Positions 45,999-57,000 of a stretch of 64,000 nt of DNA are shown one piece after another. The DNA is taken from NCBI RefSeq assembly GCF_963676685.1, contig NC_092356.1, forward strand, positions 50,402,676 to 50,466,675, in the 5' to 3' direction. The DNA is from Mytilus edulis (Eukaryota; Mollusca; Bivalvia; Mytilida; Mytilidae). The notes beneath the pieces were generated by a model. It searched no databases. It was given only the letters and a program-made list of their open reading frames with translations, and was not told the origin of the DNA. A program made the position numbers and the translations under genes. Within the stretch, counting starts at the first letter, position 1; each line of letters begins with the position of its first letter.

Positions 45999-46733
45999 TT
46001 ACCAACAGTCCAATTTAATTCTGTGAGCTAATTTACGAAGCCATACTCTGGCTAACGCACTTTTTGGATGAATGCCATCAAGGTATAAGTTAAAATTGTA
46101 CAAGTCTCTACCATGCCTGTGTGTGTTTTTCGAGTTACAGGAAATTGGATGATATATGTCGGCTGAGAAGCTTGGAGATCTTGACGAGTGATCGTTGTTT
46201 AAGGCTCTTATCTGGTCATTTACAACTAGAATTTGCTTGATTAATGTATTGTCGTCTGCTTTAAATCTGTTGGGATCAGGGTGATCATGAAGACGGTTCC
46301 AAATGTATATAGAAAATATAGGGATTTCTAGAAATGTGACTTTACATCCAGGATATTCAGCTAGAAGGGTTGCAAATTCTTTTAAATTGTTTATAAGTTG
46401 TGATGCTGCTTCCTCAGGGTTATGTTTTAATGTGATAATCTTATCACAACGACTATAATCTGTGAAGTCGCATGTACCTAGCCACACGTACAGGGAAATA
46501 TTATCGAGATGTCCAATTTTAGACGCTAAGTTGTCTTTTAGCCAAGCAAGACCGCTTGTTGAAGTTTGACCTGACTTAAACCACCATTTGATATCTATCT
46601 CGGGAGACAGTTTACATTCACTTTGTAAATATCTTGCTTTGCTGTCGGACAACACAACTGGTACAAGTCTAGACGGACCAATAGGCGGATTGAAAGTTTT
46701 TTTGAGATATTTTTCTAGCTTATGCTCAGTCAT
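45999..46733 (-). CDS. LINE-associated SGNH-hydrolase-like ORF
   Basis: This 244-residue product resembles SGNH/GDSL esterases. Block I reads VVLSDSKARY, with the nucleophile expected at S31 after D30. An equivalent of the oxyanion-hole Gly lies in FKSGQTS (G55). Block III reads WLGTCDFT (86-91), where the usual Asn of GxND is Cys. Block V is DGIHP, giving D219 and H222. The triad S31-D219-H222 is therefore present, while the missing block-III Asn may lower or change activity. In CR1-like LINEs an esterase domain is known as part of ORF1 and is thought to act on lipids or membranes. Here it is a separate ORF, 227 nt ahead of the PHD ORF1. The start ATG has several upstream stops in all frames. 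It could instead be a non-enzymatic binding domain. Confidence 0.8.
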   Translation of the reverse strand: MTEHKLEKYLKKTFNPPIGPSRLVPVVLSDSKARYLQSECKLSPEIDIKWWFKSGQTSTSGLAWLKDNLASKIGHLDNISLYVWLGTCDFTDYSRCDKIITLKHNPEEAASQLINNLKEFATLLAEYPGCKVTFLEIPIFSIYIWNRLHDHPDPNRFKADDNTLIKQILVVNDQIRALNNDHSSRSPSFSADIYHPISCNSKNTHRHGRDLYNFNLYLDGIHPKSALARVWLRKLAHRIKLDCW

Positions 46734-47005
46734 TTGTGTTTCAATTTAGTACAATATTTGCCAGGTACTAATGTTCTTCCGTATACCCTAGTAGACAGTT
46801 GCTTTTCCTTATAATTTTAAAAGCTTAATAAATAATGACAGCTGGAAGCACTAGTGAAGAAGCAGAGTCATGTATTAACTTTATTAATGCAAAAAGTTTA
46901 GGTCTATTTGTTTTAGTAAATATATATTTATTTTTATTTAATAATGGATAAGATGTATATAAGAATAATAACTGCTAGTATATTAGTCTTTAGTAGATAA
47001 TAGAT

Positions 47006-47340
47006 ATGATGAAAAGGTTATACAAGGGTGTTAAATGTTTAGTGAGAAGATCACACTAGGTCAGACAATAATTTAATTTATCTGAACTTAAGACTATATT
47101 TAAATTATATATAATTATGTATGTACTCCTGAAATGAAATTTAATTGGCAAATAAGATGATAAATATGAAGGAAAACTATACAAGGGTGTTAAGTGTTTA
47201 GTCAAGAAATCCCACTTGAACAGACAATAAACTAATTTATCTGAACTTGAGACTGTATTTAAAATATATGAATTTGTATGTACTCCTGAAATAAAATTAA
47301 TTCAAATTAATTCAATTGGCAAATAATATAATAACTATGG
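47006..47340 (-). repeat. tandem duplication in the LINE leader
   Basis: Two ~150-180-bp copies share 'tatacaagggtgttaa', 'tttatctgaactt', 'gtatgtactcctgaaat' and 'aattggcaaataa'. They lie ~270 nt and more upstream of the first ORF of the element. Repeated leader units act as internal promoters in some LINEs (for example mouse L1 monomers); a similar role here is inference. Confidence 0.65.
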
Positions 47341-47345
47341 GGATA

Positions 47346-48359
47346 TAAAAATAAATAAAAAAAAAAAAAAAATATATCAAACGCACGTGGCCAGAAAAAA
47401 AAAATGTAAAATCGGTCAAGTGCACTTAAAATAATAAAATTTTAAAGGAAATATGCGTAGGATAATATGTAATATAAGCAAATGGAATGAACTTATTACT
47501 TATTAAGTAATTTTAAGGGCACACATGGCTGCAGTATTAACTTTTGTAAAAGCCCGCCATTTTGAATGATTGGCGCGTCAGGTAAAATTTGTTTTTTGTT
47601 GGAAAAATTGGAAATGTGATCAATTAATTGCAATTTTCTTTTTAAGTAAGTGATAAATATGTATTGTATGCGTATTCCTGCACTTTCAGCCCAATAAGAT
47701 GTTTAGGTACTCTGTAAAAGGTAAAAATTGTCGCACGATATAAAAACACATCCACCACCTTATACAGATTACAGATTACTGCAATGTTAAAAGCCTCTCG
47801 CTTCGATTTTTAAAATAGCTCAGGAACCTGTATTTTTGCAACAACATTCATTATGTTTCGTTTAAATGGTGTATATTGTTGTGTATATTCATTTTCTGCC
47901 CCGGCAACCTGTCTATCACTTAAATTAAAATTAAAACAGACATTTTTTCAAAATTCCCTATAATTTTAATGTAATTTCCGTGACCCATATCCGATTTCTT
48001 TAGTATAATATTCAAATAAGCAAAGTTGATTTCTGGATATGTTGCAAACTTTACCAATTTACTTTAATAGGCAGGACCTTTAAATTCACCATTGCAAACA
48101 AACCAATCAAACAAACCTGAATTTCAAAAGGCTTATCATATAACCATTTGCTAGTAGATATTTGTATAAAGAAACTACAGTATTAACTCACAATCTCACA
48201 ATAAAGACTATTTGAGGTATCTAACTCACAATAAAAGGCTATTTGAGGTATCAAGCTACAACCACTAAATATGTCAAATATAGCACGTGTACCACATGGC
48301 ATGGATCCTGTTTTTGTGTTTCCTTCTGGGGATGAATTGGTGCAGGGGAATGAAACAAA
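47346..48359. other. probable 5' flank of the LINE, then unique DNA
   Basis: Contains a 12-A run with 'aaatatatcaaac', a 'ccgccattttgaatgattgg' stretch and the right-hand copy of the 14-bp direct repeat (47899-47912). 'actcacaataaa.gactatttgaggtat' is duplicated at 48.19 and 48.23 kb. No gene seen. Confidence 0.4.
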
Positions 48360-49666
48360 GGCCGTGTTCACATTGAACTAAACTCGGTGTTGTGTTAGTG
48401 TAACTCACACATATAAAACTAAACATAATTACGTGCGAACTTCCCATTGATAAAACTCAATGTTTACATGTAGTTTAAATCATGTTTTGTCTACATGCAG
48501 TCGTTAGTCGATGTAGGCCTTGTGTACATTAAGTATACACGAAACTAGACATTCAGAACTCAGTTAATTTTCCCATGTCAAATGATATTTTAAAAAAAAA
48601 AAAATTTATCCTGAGGATAATTTGTCCCGGTAATTTTTTTTTTCAACAGTAGTAATGCGACTATATTTCTACCTTGCTTTTAAATTCATATGTGTACTGA
48701 GATCTGAAAACAACTCACTTTTACATGTATTTCACTAACCTTATTTAATCATGATATTATTTTCACAATTACGATCTTTGAAATTACTTCTGGTTTTCTC
48801 CCCTATGTTTCATAATAATTTTCTTTTTAAAAGGATGATATTGACTTGAATATTTCAGGAAATTTTTTCAAGGATAATTTGTGAAATTATTTCCCATTAT
48901 AATACATTTTTTTTAACAATTTAGCTTTTATTATTTCAAATACACTATTATCGTTTCATAGTATTTTTAAAGCATAAGTTTTTTCTAATAACTATTCATT
49001 AAGTTAACTACCCAGATAGAATTTAATGGCAAATGAAAAAATATCCCAGGGAAATCTTTTCCTCCGGATAAAAAAATAACAACACCTACTGTGACATTTT
49101 TTCCTCCGGGTCAAATTTCACCCGGATATAATTTTGCTTTACAATTACACTCATTAATAAAGTTCTTTACAGAAATATTTGTCTAAACTCAGTGATATAT
49201 TTATTTGTTATATACACACTTTACGTAGCCTTATTAATCCCTTATCAAGACTCATCCATCATCATTGCCGAACACATAATTCACTTGAAAAGGTCTTCCC
49301 GAATCGACTGGACGTACACACTGATAGAAATGTTTGCCACTGGTCTTTACTCAGACAACGTTTCACTCATAAATGCATCACTGAAAAAGGGTGAGTTTAA
49401 ATGTTTGTTTGTGTATTATCTCAGATCCGTTGAAATACAATTAGAAATATAAAAATAACAACATTACCCCCTCCCTTTGTCAAATACTCCTTGGAGAAAA
49501 AATACCATTTGAACATTTGAAACAAACAGAAAAGATAGAAATGTAGTGATCCTTAACATCGCAATTATTTTTCTTCGTCTGAAGCACACTCATGCAACCT
49601 ACGTTTTTGATGCGTAATCGAGACATCTTTAAACAAAACTTAAATCATCCAAAATGACTTTCTTAA

Positions 49667-49912
49667 AGGAGCAACCACTTTACTTAAAAAAAAAAAAAAC
49701 GGGGGGGGGGGTTCTGAGTCAGAACTTTTTCTCGCGCGAAAGATTATATTTGGTTTTTTTTTCGATGGTACCAATTCAATATTTAACACTATAATGTATT
49801 GGGAAACTTTGGATTCCGAATATTTGTTCATTCTAAGCATCTGTATGACCCGATGACAATCAAATTGTGGAAAAATCCATCCCCCTTTTTTTAAAGTCAA
49901 ATGGTCGTTCCT
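49667..49912. mobile_element. 246-bp MITE, same family as 37558-37839
   Basis: Ends 'aggagcaaccactttact' and, inverted, 'aggaacgaccatttgactt' are followed on each side by an A-run and a G-run, as in the 37.56-kb element (GGGAGCTACCATTTGATTTT). TAA flanks both ends (49664-49666, 49913-49915). More diverged TIRs than its relative imply an older insertion. It lies inside the 48.36-50.22-kb element, so it inserted later than that one. Confidence 0.8.
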
Positions 49913-49985
49913 TAACTGCTAAAAAAGTTGTTCGAAAATTTGAATTCGGTTCTACGTAATGAACATTTAAATGACATATAGTTTA

Positions 49986-50145
49986 CAAGTGTGAACAAAT
50001 CTTATGTACAGGTGTATAGGGTATAGATGTGAACAAATTTAATGTAAAACTAGTGTACAAGTGTGAACAAATCTTATGTACAGGTGTATAGGGTATAGAT
50101 GTGAACAAATTTAATGTAAAATTGTTGTTGTTGTTGTTGTTGTAA
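49986..50145. repeat. 72-bp tandem duplication plus (gtt)n
   Basis: 'gtgaacaaatcttatgtaca' + 'ggtgtatagggtatagatgt' starts at 49991 and 50063 with virtually no differences, then a seven-unit gtt/tgt microsatellite follows at ~50.12 kb. Confidence 0.85.
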
Positions 50146-50216
50146 AACTAGTGTACATTACATTAAACCAAGTTAAAACATGTTTACTGTACACCGCGTT
50201 TGGTGTGAACACGGCC

Positions 50217-51234
50217 AAAGACTCTTCCTTAGTTTTGTGTGGGACTGGTTTTCATGTCACTGTACACAGAGTTATATAGAACGATATAATAAACACTAAA
50301 AAGGGGGGTGTTAAATTTTGGCATATTTAGTAATTTCTGCTTCTGGTCAAATGTAAATGCATTACAATAGCTCATTTTTTGTTTTATAGTGAATGATTGG
50401 TGTCCTCAAAACACAAAATCCAATTTTGATTGCTTTTATAAATTCGGAATCAAATCCTATCTTCTAAGATTACACAGTACGTATCTCGTGAATTTTTGAA
50501 TAGGTGGCTATATTGTCTTTGTTTTTCAGATTTTTTTTGTGTGTAATGCATTGTTAATACAGATATAGAAATATATTTTTTTCCAATGAATACTCATTTT
50601 TTTCCTAAAATAAAACAAAATATTTTCAACATCTTGTTGTATAGAAACTTTGTAACATGAAGGTTTTGGTATATTTGTCACTGAGACAAAACATCCAAAT
50701 GCAACAATGACAAACAAACAATAGACTACAGGTTTCTGGCTTAGGAAAATGGCAAGTAAAATAATCAATCTGATGAAAATCATAACTTTCATCATGATAC
50801 ATTAGATTTTTATGTTGTTCTTGTCAGGCCACAAAGGGTCATGTTAAGATGACTGAAAGCAGATTTTTTTTAAAAATCTGAATCATACCGATTTTAGATT
50901 CTGTTAACAGCCTCTCAATTATGGAATTACCGTTCCACAATGATATAAGATATGTTTCTTATGTCGTTACTACAATCCATCCCCTTTTCACCACGAATGT
51001 GACCGGCTTACCGAATTTGACTATTTACCGGATTTGTAATAACATGAGCAATACGACGGGGCACATGTGGAGGAGATCTGCTTACCCTTCCTGGCCTCAC
51101 GGTCATAAAACTTTGGAGCATGATTTTTGTACTCAGACTAGAAAATCAACCAATCAAATTGCTTGATTTCATGTTTTGAGCATGATTTTTGTGTTCCGAG
51201 CACTGAGCAAAGTTTTATGCCTTCAAGGCCAGAG
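50217..51234. other. non-coding tract
   Basis: No gene or clear repeat. Short open frames on either strand lack support. Confidence 0.35.
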
Positions 51235-51430
51235 CACCAATCACCCCAGTTTTTGGTGGGGTTCATGTTGCTTAGTCTTTAGTTTTCTATGCTGTGTTTT
51301 GTTTACTATTATTTTTCTGTTCGTCTTTTTATTTTTTAGCCATAGCGTTGTCATTTTATTTTCTATCTATGAGTTTGACTGTCCCTCTGGTGTATTTCGC
51401 CCCTCTTTTAGATTGTCTGTAGTTATAATA
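51235..51430 (+). repeat. mussel dispersed repeat ('gagtttgactgtccctctgg')
   Basis: Contains 'ttggtggggttcatgttgct', 'agccatagcgttgtcatttt' and 'gagtttgactgtccctctgg'. From memory this is another very common Mytilus sequence. The open frame through it is incidental. Confidence 0.6.
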
Positions 51431-51539
51431 ATTTAAGACATCTATAGCTTTGTGAAAACATTGCATTTTTTTTTTATCAAATTTGGACAGAAGTTTACTT
51501 GAGAGCTGTGTCCCTCACCTGACTCTACTTTGGTTTTGG

Positions 51540-52390
51540 AAATCATAAAAATCATAACAGATACCCAAATAATAGTTGTGGCTAAATTTGGTTTAATATT
51601 GGCTCCGTATTTTAATAAAAAATTCTGGTGGCCATCTTGGACAGTAAATCAGCAACAAAGAAGCAACACTTCATCAGCACCCCATAAGGAACGTTTTCAT
51701 TGGTTTCATTTCATTCAGTGGTTCTCTAAAAGAAGACATTTATATATATTTGCCTTAGGGTCCCATGTTAAACTAAGCCCCCTCCGCTGGCAGCCATCTT
51801 GAATGATGGATCTGCTTCAAAATAACAACACTTGGTCAGTATCTCATAAGGATCATTTATGCCATGTTTGGTTACATTCCATTCAGTGGTTCTCTAAAAG
51901 AAGACATTTATATATATTTGCCTTAGGGTCCTATGTTAAACTAAGTCCCCTCCGCTGGCAGCCATCTTGAATGATGGATCTGCTTCAAAGTAACAACTCT
52001 TGGTCAGTATCTCATAAGGAGCATTCATGCCATGTTTGGTTTCATTCAATTCAGTGGTTCTTTAAAAGGAGACATTTGTATGTATTTCCCTTTAGATCCT
52101 ATGTTAAACTTAAAGTCCCCTGCTTGTGGCCATCTTGGATGATGGATCAGCTTCAAAATAACAACACTTGGTCAGCACTTCATAAGAAACATTCATGTCA
52201 TGTTTGGTTTCACTCCATTCAGTGGTTCTCTAAACGGAGACATTTGTATGTATTTCCCATAGGGTCATGATGTTAAACTAAGTTACCTGCTGGTGTCCAT
52301 CTTGGATGATGGATCAGCTTCAAAGAACAACATTAGAATGAACATTCATGCAATGTTTGGTTCCATTCCATTAAGTGGATCTCTAGAAGA
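51540..52390. repeat. 168-bp satellite, about 4.5 units
   Basis: 'gatggatctgcttcaaa' (or 'gatggatcagcttcaaa') starts at 51805, 51973, 52141 and 52308, i.e. 168, 168 and 167 bp apart. Units also carry 'ccattcagtggttctctaaa' and 'ggcagccatcttgaatgatg'. The leader (51.54-51.64 kb, 'gttgtggctaaatttggttt', 'ggtggccatcttgg') resembles the repeat at 60.73-60.84 kb, so the array probably grew from a fragment of that family. Confidence 0.85.
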
Positions 52391-53420
52391 AGTTCAAAAT
52401 ATAAAAAGTTAACCAGGCAGGAGTACAACAACAAAGGACGCCAAGTGATAAAAATAGCTCACTAGGCCCATGAGATAAAAAGGGGAGATAATACAAAGGA
52501 GGAAATCAAAAACCATCAGTATTGTCAAAACAGCAATCCAAAAAAAAAATAAAAAAAAAATAAAAGGAATTCAACAACAAAACTATAAAAAACAGAGGTA
52601 ATCAATTCATGCTCCACTAGTATACTTTACTGTTGATCATGAGAAGTACAATTCTGTGATCAGTTTACCTGAGACAGTTATTCTAAAGTGCATTTTTTTT
52701 ATACCAAAAAGGTAGGTTAAAAAAGTCTTGCCTACACTTTCTACATACATTTTTAGTGTAGTGTACTGCTTGAGGGACAAATAATATCAATATTAAGAGA
52801 AAACCTCACTAGTTCAACTCAAAATATGGAGGTCTTTAATGAGTTCAGTTGATATAATTGACAGCTTCAGACATTCTCTTGTTTATTTTTTTTTTTAAAC
52901 TTTACCTTAAAATTCATGACTGTCTTTCTTACAGATAAACTAAATCCCTCTACCGGGGTACTGGCTATTTGATGCACAAGACGGAAAAAAATAATTGAAA
53001 GGAATACAAGGTCCCACTTCAAACAACCAAAACCACAAGATGATAATTGTTCCTGTGTCCCCTACTCGATGAATTCACAATCCAAGAAAAGAGGACTGGA
53101 TTATTGCTACACAGGTTGAATATATCTGTTGTTGTCTGTGACAGAAAACAATGTACAACAATGAAAAAGTTCTAAATCATGGCAACAGTTGGAGATGAAT
53201 CAAGAAATTTTGAAAAGAGGGTTGTAAAAGTACTACTATGTACATTGGCAAGCAGAGCGAGGCCAAAAAAGTTTGGAAAATTTATGTTGAAAATAATATA
53301 TTTTTCAATCAAAAGGGGGAGGGTGGTACGCCCTCTTCCACCCACCCTTGAATATACCGCAGCTAAAAACAAAGTATGCCTGAATAAAATGGTTAAACTT
53401 TATTGTCATTTCTACCATAC
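52391..53420. other. non-coding tract
   Basis: A-rich in part (52.54-52.57 kb). An open + strand frame from 53179 has a plausible ATG but no domain, splice sites or codon bias. Confidence 0.35.
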
Positions 53421-54335
53421 ACAGCTACTTTTTCATAGGTACTATTTCTGTACTAAAAATATGTAGTACTGGAAATTTACTTTTAATATTCAGTACTATT
53501 TTGTTACTTTAAAATTATTGTAATATTTAGGTACCTGTATTTTACAGTACTTTATTTGTACTTGAAATGTGGGTACTACAGATTTTTGGTTACTACCTTT
53601 ACATTTTCAGCATTTTGAAAGTTTTTCTATTTCAAATCCCTTAAATTTAAGAAATAATTCCTTCATGTCATGTTCTATGCTCATGTTAACATGGGTAGGC
53701 ATTATATTTGTCAATATTTTACACTGACCGTTAGCAAGGTGTAAAATGTAGTCAAATATAATGCCTACCCATGTTAAAATGAGCATAGAGCATGACATTA
53801 AGGAATTATTTCGATTCTAATAGACAAATACAGTATTTCTATAGGTCGACAGCGTGCGAAATTACCGTAAAAATGTTTGGCTGTTCCCGTTTCCTCCACA
53901 AGTAGTCTGTGCATTGCAGTTCATATTTTAAAAAACTACGAGCAGGGTAAATATATGTTGTTTCATAAAAATATATAATAAGAGTTTATGTTAGCTGCTT
54001 AAATGTATATATTTTAATGGATAACGATGGAAATAAAGTAAATACAAACAGTAAGTTCTTGCGCATGTGTCAAACATATTTTGTGCTCATTAGAACACGG
54101 CTTTGTTTACAAAGCGTAATAAGGACGTCATATTAGAATATGATTTTAAACATGGAATATTATGATCACTATTGTTATCATTTTTGTACCAAAATATTTA
54201 GTACAAATGAAGTACTGTAAAATACAAGTACCTGAATATTACAATAATTTTAAAGTAAAGAAATAGTACTAATTAATATTAAAAGTAAATTTCCAATACT
54301 ATATATTTTTAGTACAGAAATAGTACCTATGAAAG
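53421..54335. mobile_element. ~0.9-kb foldback element with ~170-bp inverted ends
   Basis: Left 'cataggtactatttctgtac', 'tggaaatttacttttaatat', 'actttaaaattattgtaata' and 'ggtacctgtattttacagta' are all present in reverse complement in the right arm (54.19-54.33 kb). A nested hairpin fills 53.64-53.82 kb. The remaining interior (53.83-54.19 kb) is unique-looking. No coding capacity. Confidence 0.8.
53640..53820. repeat. nested ~80-bp-arm hairpin
   Basis: Arms run from 'aagaaataattccttcatgt' to 'ttttacac' and back from 'gtgtaaaatgtagtc' to 'attaaggaattatttcg', nearly complementary along ~80 bp, with a short loop near 53.73 kb. The core 'gcctacccatgttaa' / 'ttaacatgggtaggc' is perfect. Confidence 0.85.
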
Positions 54336-55229
54336 AGTATAAACTACATAATGATTTTCTGCCTTGAGAAAAATCATAAATCCAAAAGATAATTCGCCAC
54401 AAAGGATATTTTTTGTTGTTCATAACAAGAATAAATGATAAGGATATGTGGAATGATTGACCAATGAATAGAGTAGAAATAACTAATGTGCCTGCTTATG
54501 CAGAAAAAAAAAAACATGATATCTTAGCTGTGTAAAGCATTTTATTACGGGGTAAATATAATCTTTAACAATTTGCAATATTTAAAATATTCAATCTGAT
54601 TTGGCACAAACTATTTCTTCAGTAGTATATATAGCCAGAAAGGCATTGGCAAAACTAAAAATTAATCAGTCTAAGAAATATAGTATTTGCATGCAATTAA
54701 ATGTACATCAAATTAAAACAAACAATATATTTACAAATGAACAAATTTTAAAATGAATAAGCAATTACAGGTATAATATTTCTAAGAACCATGCACAAAG
54801 TTATTCATGGTATTGGAATGAGTGCATACACATTTGTAATAATAAAATATTATTTAGATGAGTATATTTTGAAAGTATTGTTCCCCTTACCTATATCAAA
54901 GTAAAAAGGGTCTGTTTCCATAACTTATTTTCTAAAAAAAAAAAAAAAAAAAAAAAATCAGATCAAGACTCTTCAGTAGCCAAATTCATAATAATCGTGA
55001 TTTAAGTCTTATTTATCAAAACATATAATTTATTGGTAACACAATTTTGGAGAAGGGAGGTAAAGACTTGTCGTTGACTAAATGAAATCATCGAAATTTT
55101 AATATACAGTGGATAGAATATGGCATTATTTATAAATGTAGCAGGCAGATACTTTCCGGTGGCATGTGAAGAATGTAATGTACTAAGATGATATTAGAAA
55201 AAAAACCTGAGAAATTAAAAATTGATACT
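54336..55229. other. non-coding tract with poly(A) run
   Basis: An uninterrupted run of more than 20 A lies at ~54.936-54.958 kb, possibly the tail of an unrecognised retroposon. Nothing else stands out. Confidence 0.4.
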
Positions 55230-55560
55230 TCAAGTTGGAGGAGCATTAGTTTAGGAACAAAATAAGCTAAAAAAATATTGAAAGGTTATGGAGCTCCATT
55301 TCCAGATATTTGGATTTTTAAAAAATGGCAGGAAAAGGCTGACTTAGACTTTTACCTTAAATTTGCATTGGTTTTATTTGGGTCTCAAATCAAATGAAAA
55401 GAAATCTAGAATCTGCTTTAATTTGGTAAACGATTTATTATAAGCTATATGAGCTAAATTACATATGAAAGAAAGCTTACTTTTTTTCTGTCAATTTTCC
55501 TCTTGTGTAAAAAAAAAAAATGCCCAGGTGATTCCCTTAATACAGAATTCATCCAAATTA
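55230..55560 (+). repeat. dispersed repeat family, copy 3 of 3
   Basis: 'aggaacaaaataagctaa', 'ggttatggagct', 'gacttttaccttaaatttgc' and 'gaaaagaaatctagaatctg' match 16.37-16.72 kb in order. Confidence 0.65.
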
Positions 55561-55983
55561 TTGTATAAATGTGCAAAAATGCATTTTTTTCTTCTGTAGA
55601 TTGCCAATAAGAATTATGGCAAACAATGCAGAGTACAAAAAAGCTTAATTATGAAAGAGAGTTTTTTAAAGTTTATATAGGTGGAAATATATGGGAAAAT
55701 TGTTTAAATTTTATAGAATATGCACAGTTCTTAGAAAATATAAATACAATGCATCATTTGATTCGATAACTGAAAGAAACAGTCTATTGCTGTAATTTCA
55801 TGCAGTTGAAATCAATAACAATTCAAAACTAAATAAATAATAACTTAATAAAAACCATAATATGTTACATTATACAGACTTAACAAGTAATAAGTCAGGC
55901 TTTCTCAGCATATGATTAGCAAACAAACAAACTAATTACTAAGATACTCAAATTCAACTACCAATATGAAATGCATATACATC

Positions 55984-56136
55984 CAGAGTTCGCGAAAAGT
56001 GTCAGTCCTCAGGATTTCACTACCAAAATTTTGCATAGGTCTAACACAATTTTAGTATTTTTCAATAGAATTAGTAGTGAGGACCAGTAGATTTTCTTCA
56101 AGGACCACCAGGGAAAAAAAGATTTCGCGAACTCTG
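55984..56136. mobile_element. 153-bp MITE with TSD TACATC
   Basis: Ends CAGAGTTCGCGAAA and, inverted, 'tttcgcgaactctg' match exactly for 14 bp. A 6-bp direct repeat TACATC flanks both sides (55978-55983, 56137-56142). Further inward, 'gtcagtcctcaggatttcac' and 'gtgaggaccagtagattttc' are loosely mirrored. No protein. Confidence 0.85.
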
Positions 56137-56504
56137 TACATCATGATGCTTTATTTCATGAATTGATAAGTCTAAAATTAATCAGAGACATATATACACA
56201 GAGATTGGCAACTGCAACAGTGGTCCAGCAAAATGCATTTGAAATCACCTGTCTCTAGTTTAACATTCTAATATTTGGTGAATCAAATGTTTTTACAAGT
56301 TAGACTAAAGAAAATTGTTTTATTTAAAAAAAAATGTATGCTGATTATCTCCCTTATCATATGAAAGAAAAGTTGTATTGATTGCATAGATACTGTTAAA
56401 ACAATACAATATTATTTATGTAATTCTAATCATTTAAAATCAATCATACCTTAATTTGCCAATCTACCCAAGGACAAATAACTAATAATATCTACCTCAA
56501 GAAT

Positions 56505-57000
56505 CAGACAGTGGTACACTGCAAAACATGACAAACAAAAACCTGCTCAACTTTACATTAATTTAAGTTCCGACAGAATGTATCATGTTGCATGAATTTA
56601 ACATTCCTTTAATTTCTGTGTTTTGTCAATTCGAGATGTAAATTGAGTGAAATTCACTAGAAATTAATAATTAAGGGGATATAACTTGGTAATTTGCTAT
56701 CAATCCAATAATTAAGGGGAGATAACTTGGTAATTTGCTATCAATTCAATAATTATGGGGAGATAACTCGGTAATTTGCTATCAATCCAATAATTAAGGG
56801 GAGATAACTTGGTAATTTGCTATCAATCCAATAATTATGGGGAGATAACTCGGTAATTTTGCTATCAAATCGTATAATTAAGGGGAGATAACTCAGTAAT
56901 TTTCTATCATTCCCACCAGACTTTGTCTAGATATTTCTTGAATTAACAGACAAGCAGAAACAAAAGTCCTACTATTTCTAACCCAGGATAAGCATGCCTT
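56505..57000 (+). repeat. dispersed repeat with internal 41-bp expansion
   Basis: Six copies of a 41-bp unit ('ataattaaggggagataact' + 'tggtaatttgctatcaatc') start near 56671, 56712, 56753, 56794, 56835 and 56878. Flanks ('aaacatgacaaacaaaaacc' before, 'ctatttctaacccaggataa' after) match the single-unit relative at 27.23-27.49 kb. Confidence 0.8.

Larger units (their letters stand above)
39400..47345 (-). mobile_element. apparently intact three-ORF non-LTR retrotransposon
   Basis: Read on the - strand, the unit has a leader with a tandem duplication (47.0-47.34 kb), an SGNH-like ORF, a PHD-finger ORF1, an APE-RT ORF2 and a short 3' UTR. None of the ORFs contains a stop or frameshift. PHD and esterase domains in the first ORF are known features of CR1-like LINEs, and the ORF2 layout (APE, RT, CCHC, no RNase H seen) agrees. 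The exact ends are uncertain: no clear poly(A) or microsatellite tail was found. A 14-bp direct repeat at 38529 and 47899 may mark the target site (see findings). Confidence 0.85.
48360..50216. mobile_element. 1.86-kb non-autonomous TIR element with nested MITE
   Basis: The left end GGCCGTGTTCACA is repeated exactly in inverse at the right ('tgtgaacacggcc'), and the next bases are similar ('aaactcggtgttg' / 'aaacgcggtgtac'). AAA flanks both sides, a possible 3-bp target duplication. Inside are AT-rich DNA, a nested MITE (49667-49912), a 72-bp tandem duplication and a (gtt)n run. There is no transposase frame. The superfamily is not clear. Confidence 0.75.

Noticed and set aside
39578..46733. 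Endogenous retrovirus
   Set aside because: No LTRs, protease, integrase or envelope; the AP endonuclease and RT arrangement is that of a non-LTR element.
51805..52320. Open frame of ~100 codons through the 168-bp satellite
   Set aside because: 168 is a multiple of three, so frames stay open by chance; one unit is 167 bp and breaks it.
53179..53466. 95-codon + strand frame starting MATVGDES
   Set aside because: Plausible ATG, but the frame runs into the left arm of the foldback element and shows no domain.
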